Assembly (NCBI GenBank): GCA_015232575.1
Contig: JADFZL010000010.1
Span: 62,001 to 126,000 of the forward strand
Direction: 5' to 3'
DNA: 64,000 bases
From: Candidatus Rifleibacteriota bacterium
Lineage (GTDB): Bacteria > Muiribacteriota > Ozemobacteria > Ozemobacterales > Ozemobacteraceae
Shown here: piece by piece, positions 43,942 to 53,014 of the stretch
How the letters are laid out: each line of letters begins with the position of its first letter
Numbering within the stretch: position 1 is the stretch's first letter
The notes under the pieces: model-generated
What the model was told of the DNA's origin: nothing
Seen by the model: the letters and a program-made list of their open reading frames with translations, nothing else
The model's database searches: none
Program-made: the position numbers and the translations under genes

Positions 43942-43997
43942 TGTCATTTCGACCGAAGAGAGAGATCTTTCCACGTTTGAAGGAAAGATCTCTCCCT
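43942..43997. repeat. Palindromic interspersed element, copy 4, with a 13-bp hairpin
   Basis: TGTCATTTCGACCGAAGAG opens the element, but the distal end is altered. GAGAGATCTTTCC (43960-43972) pairs perfectly with GGAAAGATCTCTC (43982-43994). It lies exactly between the convergent gene at 43108 and the clpB stop and may act as a two-way terminator. Confidence 0.7.
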
Positions 43998-46625
43998 TTA
44001 CATCTTCTCAGGGTCGCACTTGTTTGAGGTGTTGAAAGAAAGCTGCCCGTTGCTCATTGAAATTTCGACTGTTGAACCTTCAGGAATATTGTTAGAAAGA
44101 ATAGCACGCGCAAGCTTTGTTTCAAGTTCTTTCTGAACTGTTCTCTTCAGTGGCCTTGCCCCGTAGATTGGACTATAACCCTTTTCGATGAGCCATTCTT
44201 CAGCGTCATCACTTAGTTCGATGTTTATTTTTCTTTCTGCAAGGCGTTTCTTCAGTTCGTCAATCAGCAGGGTGACAATCTTTTTCAGTTCCGATTTTCC
44301 AAGTGATTTGAACATGATGATTTCGTCAACTCTGTTGAGAAATTCGGGTCTGAAAGAAGATTTCAGTTCGCTCATGACTCTGTTCCTTGCTTCAGTAGAT
44401 ATTTCTCCGTTTACAACTCCTTCGATAAGATACTGAGAGCCAAGATTGCTTGTCATTATGACAACGACATTTCTGAAATCTACAGTTCGTCCCTTTGAAT
44501 CTGTTAATCTTCCGTCATCAAGAATTTGCAGCATGACGTTAAAGACGTCTGGGTGTGCTTTTTCGATCTCATCAAGCAATACAACTGAGTAGGGCTTTCT
44601 TCTCACCGCCTCAGTAAGCTGACCGCCTTCATCGAACCCGACATAACCTGGAGGGGCACCAACCAGTCTTGATACTGAGTGTTTTTCCATATACTCGCTC
44701 ATGTCGATTCTAACTATGTTTTCTTCAGTGTCGAAGAGCGCTTCCGCAAGAGCTTTTGCGAGCTCTGTTTTACCAACACCTGTTGGTCCGAGAAAAATGA
44801 ATGATCCAATTGGCCTCTTGGGATCTCTTATACCGGCTCTGGATCTTATAACAGCATCTGAAACAAGGTCTAATGCCTCATTTTGACCAACTACTCGTTT
44901 CTGAAGAATTTTTTCGAGATTCAGGATTTTTTCTCTTTCTCCTTCAACAAGTCGTGTTACGGGAATTCCTGTCCAGCGTGATACAATTTCTGCAATTTCA
45001 TCATCAGTGACTTCTTCACGTACAAGCCTGCCGGTGCTCTGTTTTGTTCGAAGCTCATCTTCGAATTGTCTGAGGCGTTTATTCGTTTCCGGAAGTTTTC
45101 CGTGCTTCAGTTCTGCTGCAAGATTAAGATTATAGTCTCTTTCAGCACCTTCAATTCCTCTGTGAATTGCTTCCAGTTCTTCGCGAAGCACCTGAACTTT
45201 CTTTATTGCTTCACGCTCGCTTTCCCACTGAGCTTTCATTGAATCACATCTGCTTTTCAATTCTGCAAGCTCTTTTTTCAACTCATCCAGTCTTGTACTA
45301 CTTGCCTGATCTTTTTCTTTTGAAAGCGCGGCCTCTTCTATCTGAAGCTGCATAATTTTTCTCGTAACTTCATCAAGCTCAGCCGGCATTGAATCTATCT
45401 CTGTTCTGATTGTTGCACAAGCTTCATCTATCAGATCAATTGCCTTGTCCGGAAGAAATCTGTCGGAAATATATCTGTGCGAAAGAACTGCCGCAGCAAT
45501 TAGTGCCTTATCATGAATTTTTACTCCATGATGTACTTCAAATCTTTCCTTAAGCCCGCGAAGAATTGAAATCGTATCGGTTACGTCAGGTTGATCAACA
45601 AGAACTGGTTGGAATCGTCGTTCAAGAGCAGCGTCTTTCTCAAGATGCTTGCGGTATTCGTCGAGTGTTGTTGCGCCAATGCAGTGAAGTTCACCGCGTG
45701 CAAGCATCGGTTTCAGCATGTTTCCGGCATCCATTGATCCTTCAGCTTTTCCGGCGCCGACGATGTTGTGCAATTCGTCAATGAAGAGAATAATCCTGCC
45801 ATCACTGTTTCTTATTTCAGCAAGAACAGCTTTCAGGCGTTCTTCAAATTCACCTCTGAATTTTGCACCTGCGACAAGGGCTCCAAGATCAAGTGAAAAA
45901 ATAGTTTTATCTTTCAGACCATCAGGAACATCGCCTCGCAGAATTCTTTGAGCAAGACCTTCAACTATTGCTGTTTTTCCGACTCCTGGTTCTCCTGTCA
46001 ACACTGGATTGTTTTTAGTTTTTCTCGATAGAATACGTATTACACGGCGGATTTCACTGTCGCGTCCGATAACCGGATCAAGTTTCCCCATTTTTGCTTC
46101 TTTAACGAGATCGCGTCCATATTTTTCCAGAGCTTCGAAAGTCTGTTCCGGATCAGCGGATACAACTCTCTGATTTCCCCGGATTTCAATAAGCGCGTTC
46201 AGGAAACGGTTTTTATCAATCTTATACGTTGCAAATAATTTTCCCGGCACCGTTTTATCACCAGATTCTATCATCGCAAGTACAAGGTGCTCGACAGACA
46301 AGTATTCGTCTTTCAGGTTCTTCATTTCCTGTTCAGCCTGAATAAGCATCATTGAAAAATCGCGGCTGACATATACTTGTCCCGGGGCTGCGCCATGTCT
46401 GAAGACTCTGGGTTTTTTTCCAATCTCTTCATTCAGTCTATGTTTGAAATCATCAGGGATAACGTTCAATTTATGGAAAAGTCGTGGAAGCAAACCTTCA
46501 GTCTGCTCTGTGAGAGCGGAAAGAACATGCTCAGGCTCAACTTCTGTGTTTCCGTTCGTGATTGCAATTTTCTGAGCAAGCTGCAAGGCTTCCTGCGATT
46601 TTATTGTCATTTTTTCAGTATTCAT
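43998..46625 (-). CDS. clpB: ATP-dependent disaggregase ClpB
   Basis: An 875-residue Hsp100 chaperone. The N-domain (Clp_N repeats) spans about 1-145. NBD1 has Walker A GEPGVGKT and the [11 protein letters not shown]alker B. A middle coiled-coil domain (about 400-520) marks ClpB rather than ClpA/C. NBD2 has GPTGVGKT and the pore loop [13 protein letters not shown], with the C-terminal domain ending in a short Asp/Lys tail. It reactivates aggregated proteins with DnaK. GGAGG 9 bases upstream selects the ATG at 46625 rather than 46673. No CIRCE or HAIR sequence is seen in the upstream gap. Confidence 0.97.
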   Translation of the reverse strand: MNTEKMTIKSQEALQLAQKIAITNGNTEVEPEHVLSALTEQTEGLLPRLFHKLNVIPDDFKHRLNEEIGKKPRVFRHGAAPGQVYVSRDFSMMLIQAEQEMKNLKDEYLSVEHLVLAMIESGDKTVPGKLFATYKIDKNRFLNALIEIRGNQRVVSADPEQTFEALEKYGRDLVKEAKMGKLDPVIGRDSEIRRVIRILSRKTKNNPVLTGEPGVGKTAIVEGLAQRILRGDVPDGLKDKTIFSLDLGALVAGAKFRGEFEERLKAVLAEIRNSDGRIILFIDELHNIVGAGKAEGSMDAGNMLKPMLARGELHCIGATTLDEYRKHLEKDAALERRFQPVLVDQPDVTDTISILRGLKERFEVHHGVKIHDKALIAAAVLSHRYISDRFLPDKAIDLIDEACATIRTEIDSMPAELDEVTRKIMQLQIEEAALSKEKDQASSTRLDELKKELAELKSRCDSMKAQWESEREAIKKVQVLREELEAIHRGIEGAERDYNLNLAAELKHGKLPETNKRLRQFEDELRTKQSTGRLVREEVTDDEIAEIVSRWTGIPVTRLVEGEREKILNLEKILQKRVVGQNEALDLVSDAVIRSRAGIRDPKRPIGSFIFLGPTGVGKTELAKALAEALFDTEENIVRIDMSEYMEKHSVSRLVGAPPGYVGFDEGGQLTEAVRRKPYSVVLLDEIEKAHPDVFNVMLQILDDGRLTDSKGRTVDFRNVVVIMTSNLGSQYLIEGVVNGEISTEARNRVMSELKSSFRPEFLNRVDEIIMFKSLGKSELKKIVTLLIDELKKRLAERKINIELSDDAEEWLIEKGYSPIYGARPLKRTVQKELETKLARAILSNNIPEGSTVEISMSNGQLSFNTSNKCDPEKM

Positions 46626-47025
46626 ATTATTTAACCTCCGTGATGATTTTACCTTAGAAAAATCATTATTCAAAATAGTGGAAAGTTACCTGTTTACTAA
46701 ACAATTTTGCCAGTTTCCGGGTATCTCAAGTCTCATCGTGATATTTTTTCAGGAATTACCCATTGCCTCGAAAAATGCCTTTTATAAGTGTTTTACTTAA
46801 AGCATTGAGATGAAAAAAGTAGACATAATTTTTCATTTATTTACTGTATACCATATATAACAAAAATCATGCCAGATTCAAACTTATATTGTTTTCTGTT
46901 GTCCAAGCCGGAAGCGAGTTTGCAATTGTTTTTTCTGGTGCATAATGCGACGTAACATGCGACGTCTTAAATTTTCGATGAATAACATTCTCCGGCGGGA
47001 AATTGCTTAATAAAAACTACTTTGT
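46626..47025. other. Intergenic region between clpB and the SEC-C gene
   Basis: About 400 AT-rich bases separate two divergent genes. No ORF with a ribosome-binding site, no RNA gene and no heat-shock operator (CIRCE) was seen. The tandem GCGACGTAACATGCGACGT near 46948-46966 is the only visible short repeat and could be an operator (guess). Confidence 0.4.
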
Positions 47026-47054
47026 TTGACAAATTGTGTAATTGAATTTATACT
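47026..47054 (+). promoter_or_regulatory. Near-perfect sigma-70 promoter for the SEC-C gene
   Basis: TTGACA (47026-47031), a 17-base spacer and TATACT (47049-47054) give 11 of 12 consensus bases. The start codon is 63 bases further, with AAGGAA in front. Confidence 0.8.
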
Positions 47055-47116
47055 CCCTGCAAAATTGTAGTCTCTGCAATGTTATTTGTGAAGAAAATGT
47101 GATAAGGAAGTGAATT

Positions 47117-48022
47117 ATGAATGATGTTTATACATTGCCCAATCCGCTGGTTTTTACTGCAGAAAGCAGTGATTTGCCAATAAAGCTGTCTTTCTTTTCT
47201 GAGTCAGAACCACGTAGTTTTAAAGTGAATAGCGACACTTGTAATGAAGTTTTTTCCATTGCGAAGACGCTTGTCTGTGAGACTCCATTCTGCGGTTGTA
47301 CCACCTTAGAATTTGTCTGCAAACCTTCTAATGCATCAGCCAGTGAGCCTGATTACTCATTTTTTGTTGATATTGAATCTGGAGATATGAGTGTTCCTGA
47401 AGACGCTCACAATGATAGCGAGATTTTGGGAGAAGGTTTCTTAGCTCAACTGACAGAGGAAGATCGCAGCAATCTCTTTAAATATTTCTTTTCTGAAAAA
47501 TACAAATTTATTAAGAATTGTACAAGAGACCGCGTTGATTTTGACTATCATAATATCCTTAAAAATTATGCCCAATATGTGGTGTTATTTTCAGATATTT
47601 TTCCTACGGTAAGGCCTTTTTCTGTAGTTATTGATGGCAGGGAAGTTTGGGTTCTGGATCATTACTGTCTTGATACTCAATGTCGTTGTGAAGACGTTCA
47701 TCTATCTTTTCACGACAGGGATGGATCTGCTATTAAGAAAGACTTTGCCTATGTCTGTTATGATTACAAAAAGAAAGAGATTCGTGAAAAGAAGGGAAAT
47801 TTCTCTTCTTCACTGTTAACAAAATTATTCGAGACATATCCAACCATACATGAAGAGTTTGCCGCCCGCCATGATCTTTCCCGTTCTCTTGCTAAAAGTC
47901 ACGAAAAAGAGCATGGAAAATTTATTCCAAGTATTGACCCAATTCGCTCTGAAAACAAGCCAGGCAGAAATGATCTCTGTCCCTGCGGAAGCGGAAAAAA
48001 ATACAAAAAGTGTTGTGGATAA
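47117..48022 (+). CDS. SEC-C motif protein with unrecognised N-terminal region
   Basis: The 301-residue protein ends in a complete SEC-C zinc-binding motif, [20 protein letters not shown], like that at the C-terminus of SecA and many stand-alone proteins. The first 270 residues are not recognised. They contain several Cys residues ([27 protein letters not shown]) that could bind another metal. No signal peptide is present. SEC-C modules mediate contacts with SecB or ribosomes in SecA; the role here is unknown. It is expressed from a strong promoter, stands next to the tRNA-flanked island, and is likely monocistronic. Confidence 0.75.
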   Translation: MNDVYTLPNPLVFTAESSDLPIKLSFFSESEPRSFKVNSDTCNEVFSIAKTLVCETPFCGCTTLEFVCKPSNASASEPDYSFFVDIESGDMSVPEDAHNDSEILGEGFLAQLTEEDRSNLFKYFFSEKYKFIKNCTRDRVDFDYHNILKNYAQYVVLFSDIFPTVRPFSVVIDGREVWVLDHYCLDTQCRCEDVHLSFHDRDGSAIKKDFAYVCYDYKKKEIREKKGNFSSSLLTKLFETYPTIHEEFAARHDLSRSLAKSHEKEHGKFIPSIDPIRSENKPGRNDLCPCGSGKKYKKCCG

Positions 48023-48183
48023 GCCTGAAATAAAAATCACAACCTGACAGCATTGAATTTTCCTTTACGGAAATTTATAATGTTTATGCCACTGATTCAG
48101 TGTGCAGAGATTGTGTGGTTATTGCATGAGCATTATTTTTCAAGCAACTTCGAAAATAAAATTTACATGAAAGCAGAAAACCC

Positions 48184-48229
48184 ACTTTGAGAGCAGGTTT
48201 TCTGGAAATTGGAGCTGATCGGGCTCGAA
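48184..48229. other. Partial copy of the tRNA-Ala 3' end (attachment-site-like)
   Basis: Bases 48210-48229 are identical to the last 20 bases of the tRNA-Ala gene at 49932-49951 and in the same orientation. The adjoining 25 bases also resemble that tRNA's terminator (CCCACTTTGAGAGCAGG versus CCCGCTCCTAGAGCGGG). With the intact tRNA at the other side this brackets the 1.7-kb segment containing the AlbA_2 gene. It is the pattern left by integration at a tRNA 3' end. Confidence 0.75.
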
Positions 48230-48456
48230 AAGTGTCTTGAAATGCCTATCCAGACAGTATTGTTTGAGTGAGTAAAAACCAACATATACCCAAATCTATA
48301 CCTAAAGCAATGTTTTATCGATCAGATGCTTGTTTCAGTGAACAACTTTGACAAAATTGACAGATCTCAATAATTCCTTAAAGATGGTTTCTTTCCATCA
48401 CAAGTTAATGTAAAATTAAAACAGACAGAGGGATTTCACTTTTCATCATCATTTTC

Positions 48457-49794
48457 ATGACAGAATCTGAAACAATCGAGTTCAAAAAAAGCCTTGCCGA
48501 GTTGAAGACAGGGCTGGTTTCCATTGCGGCTATTTTGAACAAGCATGGGAAAGGCGAGTTGTGGTTCGGAATTCGCAATGACGGCAATGCGGTTGGAGTG
48601 GATGCAAGTGAAAAGAGTTTGCGAGAAATTTCGCAGGCGATTGCTGCCCATATAGAACCCAAAATATTTCCGCAAGTAACTATTGAAACAATTAGTGGCG
48701 TGAATTGCGTCAGGATATCTTTCAGGGGGAAGGAAACTCCCTATTATGCTTTTGGTCGAGCATATATGCGAGTTGCCGATGAAGATCGACAACTGACCGC
48801 AAAAGAACTGGAGAACTTGATTCTTTCAAAAAATCGGGATTTCCTCCGTTGGGACAACGAAGTTTCCACAGTCCTTCCATCGAAGATTGATGAAAAAAAG
48901 CTTAAGTATTTCGTTGAACACGCGGGATTGGTTTGGGATACGAAGATGAATGTACTGGAAAAGCTTGGTTTGATAAAGGATGGGCTTCTGGTCAACGCTG
49001 CTCTTTTGTTCTTTTCCAAGATTGCTCCGATGCAATTGCGGTGCGCTGTCTTCGCGTCGACAGATAGTGCTACGATCATTGATCGACACGATTTCGACGG
49101 GGACATTCTTGAACTCATCGAAGAAGCTCAGAAATATATTTTGAAAAATATCCACATCGGAATGCGATTGAAAGGTCTTTACCGTGAAGATGTTCCGGAA
49201 ATTTCCATTGATGCGATGCGGGAAGCGATAATTAATGCTTTTTGCCATCGTGATTATCGTGATCCTGATTATGTTCAGATTGCCATCTTCAAAGATAGAG
49301 TGGAAATTCGAAACCCAGGAGGATTATTTGACGGGATGACCATAGAGAAGATGTTACAAGGAAATATTTCCAAACGTCGCAATCCTTTGATTGCAGATCT
49401 ATTGCGACGAATCCAGATGGTCGAGGCGTGGGGACGTGGAATGCCACTTATTCTGAAAAATGCCCCGGATGCGAAATTTCGTGAAATTGCCAAGATTTTC
49501 ATTGCCACCTTTGACCGCCCATCCTTTGCTGTCGATGAGCAAGAAGCTCTCGCAGTGAATTTGAAGAAAAACAATAAAACAATCCAGAAAGGTTCCCAGA
49601 AAGGTTCCCAGAAAAGTTCCCAGAAAATTTTGGATCTCATTCGGGAAAATCCTTTGATTACCATTGAACGCTTAAGTGTCGCAATTGGTATCAGCGATAG
49701 GGCAGTAAAAAAGCATTTGGCCAATTTGAAAGAGCAGGGCTATATCTGCCGGAAAGGTGCAGATAAAGGTGGCTCCTGGGAATTGGTAAAATGA
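48457..49794 (+). CDS. AlbA_2 (Schlafen-type) regulator with GHKL-like and winged-helix domains
   Basis: A 445-residue COG2865-type protein. Residues 1-120 are the AlbA_2/divergent AAA-4 domain (ESETIEFKKSLAE ... GELWFGIRNDGNAVGVD). Residues about 220-350 contain the HATPase_c_4-like part (EAIINAFCHRDYRDPDYVQ, VEIRNPGGLFDGM, VEAWGRGMP). A KGSQ repeat linker (378-389) leads to a winged-helix end (RLSVAIGISDRAVKKHLANL). Such proteins are widespread accessory regulators, often found in defence or mobile regions. It is the only gene inside the tRNA-bounded island. The start is set at the ATG matching the conserved ESETIEFK; no clear ribosome-binding site is visible. Confidence 0.88.
   Translation: MTESETIEFKKSLAELKTGLVSIAAILNKHGKGELWFGIRNDGNAVGVDASEKSLREISQAIAAHIEPKIFPQVTIETISGVNCVRISFRGKETPYYAFGRAYMRVADEDRQLTAKELENLILSKNRDFLRWDNEVSTVLPSKIDEKKLKYFVEHAGLVWDTKMNVLEKLGLIKDGLLVNAALLFFSKIAPMQLRCAVFASTDSATIIDRHDFDGDILELIEEAQKYILKNIHIGMRLKGLYREDVPEISIDAMREAIINAFCHRDYRDPDYVQIAIFKDRVEIRNPGGLFDGMTIEKMLQGNISKRRNPLIADLLRRIQMVEAWGRGMPLILKNAPDAKFREIAKIFIATFDRPSFAVDEQEALAVNLKKNNKTIQKGSQKGSQKSSQKILDLIRENPLITIERLSVAIGISDRAVKKHLANLKEQGYICRKGADKGGSWELVK
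49585..49620 (+). repeat. 12-bp in-frame tandem repeat in the AlbA_2 gene
   Basis: CAGAAAGGTTCC occurs at 49585 and 49597, with CAGAAAAGTTCC at 49609. It encodes a flexible Lys-Gly/Ser-Ser-Gln linker before the winged helix. The unit is a multiple of three, so copy changes alter linker length without frameshift. Confidence 0.8.
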
Positions 49795-49894
49795 TCCAAG
49801 TTTTTATTTTATTCAAAGACAAAAAAGTAATTTAAACAATTAAATTAGTGGAAGCATTTTATACCCAGATTCAGGCGAAAAAACAACTGTCGAA

Positions 49895-49921
49895 ATAAAT
49901 GAAACCCGCTCCTAGAGCGGG
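49895..49921 (-). terminator. Terminator of tRNA-Ala
   Basis: On the minus strand CCCGCTC-TAG-GAGCGGG is followed by TTTCATTTATTT, 10 bases past the tRNA 3' end. The stem is perfect over 7 bp. Confidence 0.75.
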
Positions 49922-49931
49922 CTTCGAGATA

Positions 49932-50005
49932 TGGAGCTGATCGGGCTCGAACCGACGGCCTCGACAATGCGAATGTCGCGCTCTCCCAAACTGAGCTACA
50001 GCCCC
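49932..50005 (-). tRNA. tRNA-Ala (anticodon CGC)
   Basis: A 74-nt cloverleaf. The acceptor is GGGGCTG with CAGCTCC, including the G3-U70 wobble that is the alanine identity element. The D-arm is GCTC...GAGC. The anticodon stem is CGACA/TGTCG around TTCGCAT, giving anticodon CGC for GCG codons. The T-arm reads GTCGG-TTCGAGC-CCGAT and the discriminator base is A73. CCA is not encoded. Its 3' end is duplicated at 48210-48229. Confidence 0.95.
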
Positions 50006-50115
50006 GTAATTGGAATTATTATACCTTAATTTGAGAGGTTTTGCAATATTTCTTTTTTCTAATGCTATTGCACGGGAATTGTGTTTTCGAATGATTAAAC
50101 AGTGCGATTATTGCA

Positions 50116-50376
50116 TTAAAGTGGGCAGGTTGATCTGTAAATGCCAACCAATCCGACAAAAATCCAGAATATGTTCAGGATTGTGTATGCGAGATCTTTT
50201 TTCAGCAGGGAACAATATGACAGAATTATGGCATCAGTCGTATTGACTATCCAGACAAACATAAATGGGCTCTTTGGGCCAAGCCAGCTGACCAGGGAAA
50301 AACTGAAGATCCTCATAAATACGCCAATCAGTTCAATCCATTTGATATTGTCTGAAACAAATGATTTCAAGCTCAT
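50116..50376 (-). CDS. Small polytopic membrane protein
   Basis: The ATG at 50376 has AGGA 9 bases upstream and gives 86 residues; an in-frame extension to 50436 lacks one. Three hydrophobic segments are visible: WIELIGVFMRIFSFSLVSWL, FVWIVNTTDAIILSYC and ILNIFWIFVGLVGIYRS. The last has the N-x-x-W-x-x-V-G-x-x-G-x-Y-R pattern of the CBU_0592 family of small membrane proteins (tentative). It stands alone beside the tRNA. Confidence 0.65.
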   Translation of the reverse strand: MSLKSFVSDNIKWIELIGVFMRIFSFSLVSWLGPKSPFMFVWIVNTTDAIILSYCSLLKKDLAYTILNIFWIFVGLVGIYRSTCPL

Positions 50377-50674
50377 ATTAAGATTCCTTAAAAAGTATTG
50401 TGCATCTGGAGGTCTAAGTAAGCAGAGTAGTTCCAATGAATTTTATCATAGTCTATTGAAAAGAATCGAATAAAAATATTCATTTTTCAGTACTCATTCT
50501 GCTGAGACGATGATATAGTGAAAATGCTTATCCAGAGAAGAAAAGATTAATGATTTTCAAGAGAATGTTAAGTTGACAAAACTTGCAAATAAAACTATAC
50601 TTCTGCAAAATTGCTCACGCTGAGGGAAATCCCGGCAGATAAACATGGAAATATCAGAATGGAAATCAATTCAA

Positions 50675-51862
50675 ATGAAATCGAATAAGATTATAGTAAT
50701 TGTATTGTTTTTAGTGCAAATTTCGGCTGTTTATGCAATAAAGATTTGTCCTGAGTGCAAGCAGAAATTTCCAGATAAAGTTAAGTTCTGCCCAAATGAT
50801 GGTAAGTCGCTGAAAAATCTTCAGGATGCAAAGACCGCGAAACTAACTCTTTCCATTACTCCGGTTTCTGCAAAAACATGCGTTGATGATCTTTGTACAT
50901 ATTCAAAAGGACTTCTTGAGATTGATCTTCCGGCGGGCGACCATAGTATTTCAGTTGAAGCTCCAGATTATAATTCGCAGACTTTTCAGATAACACTTTT
51001 TCCGGATCAGCATTTCAAAATGGCCGTTTCTCTTTCTCCGATGGCGAAAGTCTCAACTGCTCCCGAAGTGATTCCAACTCAGGCAATTGACAGCGAATTG
51101 AAAAATGTGATTGCATCAGTTGATACAAAGAATATGGTTAGAATTAAAGGCGGCAGCTACAAAGTTGGAAGTGAGCGCGGAAATTACGACGAACGCCCTG
51201 TCAGAAAAGTTGAAATTGGCGATATTTTTATTGATGCCTATGAGGTAACATGTTCTGAGTATGCTGAATATCTCGATAGTATTCGAAAAGAAGGCCACAG
51301 ATGGTGCCATCCGCTGGAACCTGTGAATAAAGATCATACACCATTTCATACTTATGCCTGGGCACTCCGGTTCAGCTGGATTGGCGGAAAACCTCCTGCA
51401 GGGATGGAAGGTCATCCTGTTGTACTTGTAGACTGGTTTGATGCATGGTCATATTCAAAGTGGGCAGGGAAAAGACTTCCAACTGAATGGGAATGGGAAA
51501 TTGCAGCCGGAAGCGGTGAAGGAAAAGATTACCCTTGGGGAAATACCTTTTCTCCTGAAAAAGCCAATATTGGCGATTATCCAGTTAAAGCTGGTCTGTT
51601 TCCAGATGGAATTTCTAATTCAGGTGCATTTGATATGGCTGGAAATGTTGCTGAATGGACTTCATCCGCTTACGATAAAGACCCTCGTGAAAGTAAAGAC
51701 TTTACCGGTCATTTTGGGCAGCCCGTTATTAAGGGCGGGTCATGGGATGACGAATCAAGGGGATGCCGCATCAGCGCCAGAGACGTTCGCCGTTCGCCAT
51801 TTTACCGAAGTACAACAGTCGGTTTCCGATGCGTTGCAGACGCCCCCGCTTTCAACAGGTAA
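50675..51862 (+). CDS. Exported PEGA-SUMF1 (FGE-sulfatase domain) protein
   Basis: About 395 residues. A signal peptide (MKSNKIIVIVLFLVQISAVYA) is followed by a zinc-ribbon-like CPECKQKFPDKVKFCPNDG. A PEGA domain (about 60-125; LLEIDLPAGDHSISVEAPDY) comes next, then a full formylglycine-generating-enzyme/SUMF1 fold (about 155-390). Its hallmarks include PWGNTFSPEKANIGD, DMAGNVAEWTSSAYD, IKGGSWDDESRGCRISARD and TTVGFRCV. In bacteria such domains often serve in adhesion or kinase signalling rather than sulfatase maturation. An ATG at 50645 is in frame; 50675 gives the canonical signal peptide and is preferred. A zinc ribbon outside the cytoplasm is unusual. Confidence 0.85.
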   Translation: MKSNKIIVIVLFLVQISAVYAIKICPECKQKFPDKVKFCPNDGKSLKNLQDAKTAKLTLSITPVSAKTCVDDLCTYSKGLLEIDLPAGDHSISVEAPDYNSQTFQITLFPDQHFKMAVSLSPMAKVSTAPEVIPTQAIDSELKNVIASVDTKNMVRIKGGSYKVGSERGNYDERPVRKVEIGDIFIDAYEVTCSEYAEYLDSIRKEGHRWCHPLEPVNKDHTPFHTYAWALRFSWIGGKPPAGMEGHPVVLVDWFDAWSYSKWAGKRLPTEWEWEIAAGSGEGKDYPWGNTFSPEKANIGDYPVKAGLFPDGISNSGAFDMAGNVAEWTSSAYDKDPRESKDFTGHFGQPVIKGGSWDDESRGCRISARDVRRSPFYRSTTVGFRCVADAPAFNR

Positions 51863-51895
51863 TGATTTTTAATTAATCGAAAAGGTGGATTCCCT

Positions 51896-52165
51896 ATGAG
51901 AAAGATGCAAGTTGAGTATTCAGAGGCGATTCCGGCTTTGATCAACATTTCTCCTGAAGCATTTGAGGAAGAGGCAAAAATGGCTATGGCAGTGAAATTG
52001 TTTGAGCTGGGTCGGCTGACATCAGCACAGGCAGCCGAATTGGCCGGAATTGATAGAACCAAGTTCCTGTTAACTTGTATCCGATTTGGTACTGCAAGCG
52101 TTGATTGGGATAAAAATGAGATCATTCGGGAATTCCAAGGCACCTTGCAATGCAGGCAAAAATAA
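51896..52165 (+). CDS. UPF0175 antitoxin
   Basis: An 89-residue DNA-binding antitoxin of the UPF0175 family. The helical core AKMAMAVKLFELGRLTSAQA-AELAGIDRTKFL is the helix-turn-helix region typical of these proteins. It overlaps the start of the DUF3368/PIN gene by 16 bases, the standard arrangement in which the antitoxin is translated first. GGTGG lies 7-11 bases upstream of the ATG. It probably represses its own promoter together with the toxin. Confidence 0.88.
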   Translation: MRKMQVEYSEAIPALINISPEAFEEEAKMAMAVKLFELGRLTSAQAAELAGIDRTKFLLTCIRFGTASVDWDKNEIIREFQGTLQCRQK

Positions 52166-52644
52166 TCTCTAACACCGGACCACTAATAGCATTTTCAATA
52201 ATCAACAAGCTTGAAATTCTCAGAAAAATGTTTGATCAGGTTATTGTGCCGGAAGCAGTTAATGCCGAGATTCTTGCAGGCGGTGATTGTTTTCGTGGAG
52301 TAAAAAATTATCTTCAAGCAGACTGGATAAAGAAAGTTCCTTTGAAGTTTCCTGTTAGTCCGATTATAATCGGATTACTTGATCTGGGTGAAGCTTCGGT
52401 TATTCAACTTGCGCAGGAAATAAGAGTAAATCAAGTTCTAATTGATGAGCGTAAGGGGCGGAAAATAGCCAGAGAGATTATGAAATTGAATGTTTTTGGC
52501 TCAGCAAGAATTTTGGTTGAAGCGAAGAAAATCGGGCTGATAGAGAATGTAAACCAGCTTGCTTCTGAGATGAGGCAAGCTGGTTATTATCTTCATCAGA
52601 ACATTGTTGATGCTGTTCTGAAAGAATCTGGGGAATTTCTGTGA
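52150..52644 (+). CDS. DUF3368/PIN-domain toxin
   Basis: A 164-residue PIN-like nuclease of the DUF3368 group, the partner of UPF0175 antitoxins, expected to cleave RNA. The N-terminal strand reads IISNTGPLIAF, so Asn stands where PIN enzymes usually have the first metal-binding Asp. The other acidic positions are visible (VPEAVNAEIL, LGEASVIQLAQE, VLIDERKGRKIA). The Asn variant occurs in this group, but activity may be lowered. The overlap with the antitoxin and the location 2 kb from the tRNA island suggest an acquired module. Confidence 0.87.
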   Translation: MQAKIISNTGPLIAFSIINKLEILRKMFDQVIVPEAVNAEILAGGDCFRGVKNYLQADWIKKVPLKFPVSPIIIGLLDLGEASVIQLAQEIRVNQVLIDERKGRKIAREIMKLNVFGSARILVEAKKIGLIENVNQLASEMRQAGYYLHQNIVDAVLKESGEFL

Positions 52645-52649
52645 TATGG

Positions 52650-53012
52650 TTACATGCTTCGGGTGGCGATTATTTTTGCGTCGGTTCCGAAGAGGTTGTC
52701 TATAAGAGTCTGACCCATTTTTACGGGACTTGTTACGGTTATTGAATTGATGAGTTTCATGCATTCATTTATGCGGTCTTTGGGAATTGGTTTATCGGTG
52801 CGCACTGGCAGCCGCGGAAGATGAGAACCGTTGATGCGTACTGTTGAAGTGACCATTCTGGTGGGGTTCGTAACCTCCTTGATCGCATATTCGGTGCCGC
52901 GTTTGCAGACGTTTCCGGCAACTTTCCAGCCAAGAGAGTTTGTTTCGTCCTTTTCAATGGTTATACGGCAGCCCATCGGGCAGCTGATGCATACAAGTTC
53001 CTGCTTATCCAT
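52650..53012 (-). CDS. DUF1667 iron-sulfur-type protein of the glycerol operon
   Basis: The 120-residue product has the DUF1667 cysteine pattern: CISCPMGCRITIE near the N-terminus and GNVCKRGTEYA about 20 residues on, then the conserved NPTRMVTSTVRI block. These cysteines probably hold an iron-sulfur cluster. DUF1667 proteins follow GlpA-like and FAD oxidoreductase genes in many anaerobes and are thought to act with them as a GlpABC-like electron path. GGGAG 9 bases upstream favours the ATG at 53012 over a TTG at 53018. It is the last gene of the operon, 2 bases after the upstream gene. Confidence 0.9.
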   Translation of the reverse strand: MDKQELVCISCPMGCRITIEKDETNSLGWKVAGNVCKRGTEYAIKEVTNPTRMVTSTVRINGSHLPRLPVRTDKPIPKDRINECMKLINSITVTSPVKMGQTLIDNLFGTDAKIIATRSM

Positions 53013-53014
53013 AT

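Noticed and set aside
46626..47025. CIRCE or HAIR heat-shock operator before clpB
   Set aside because: No TTAGCACTC-N9-GAGTGCTAA or CTTGA-type inverted repeat could be found.
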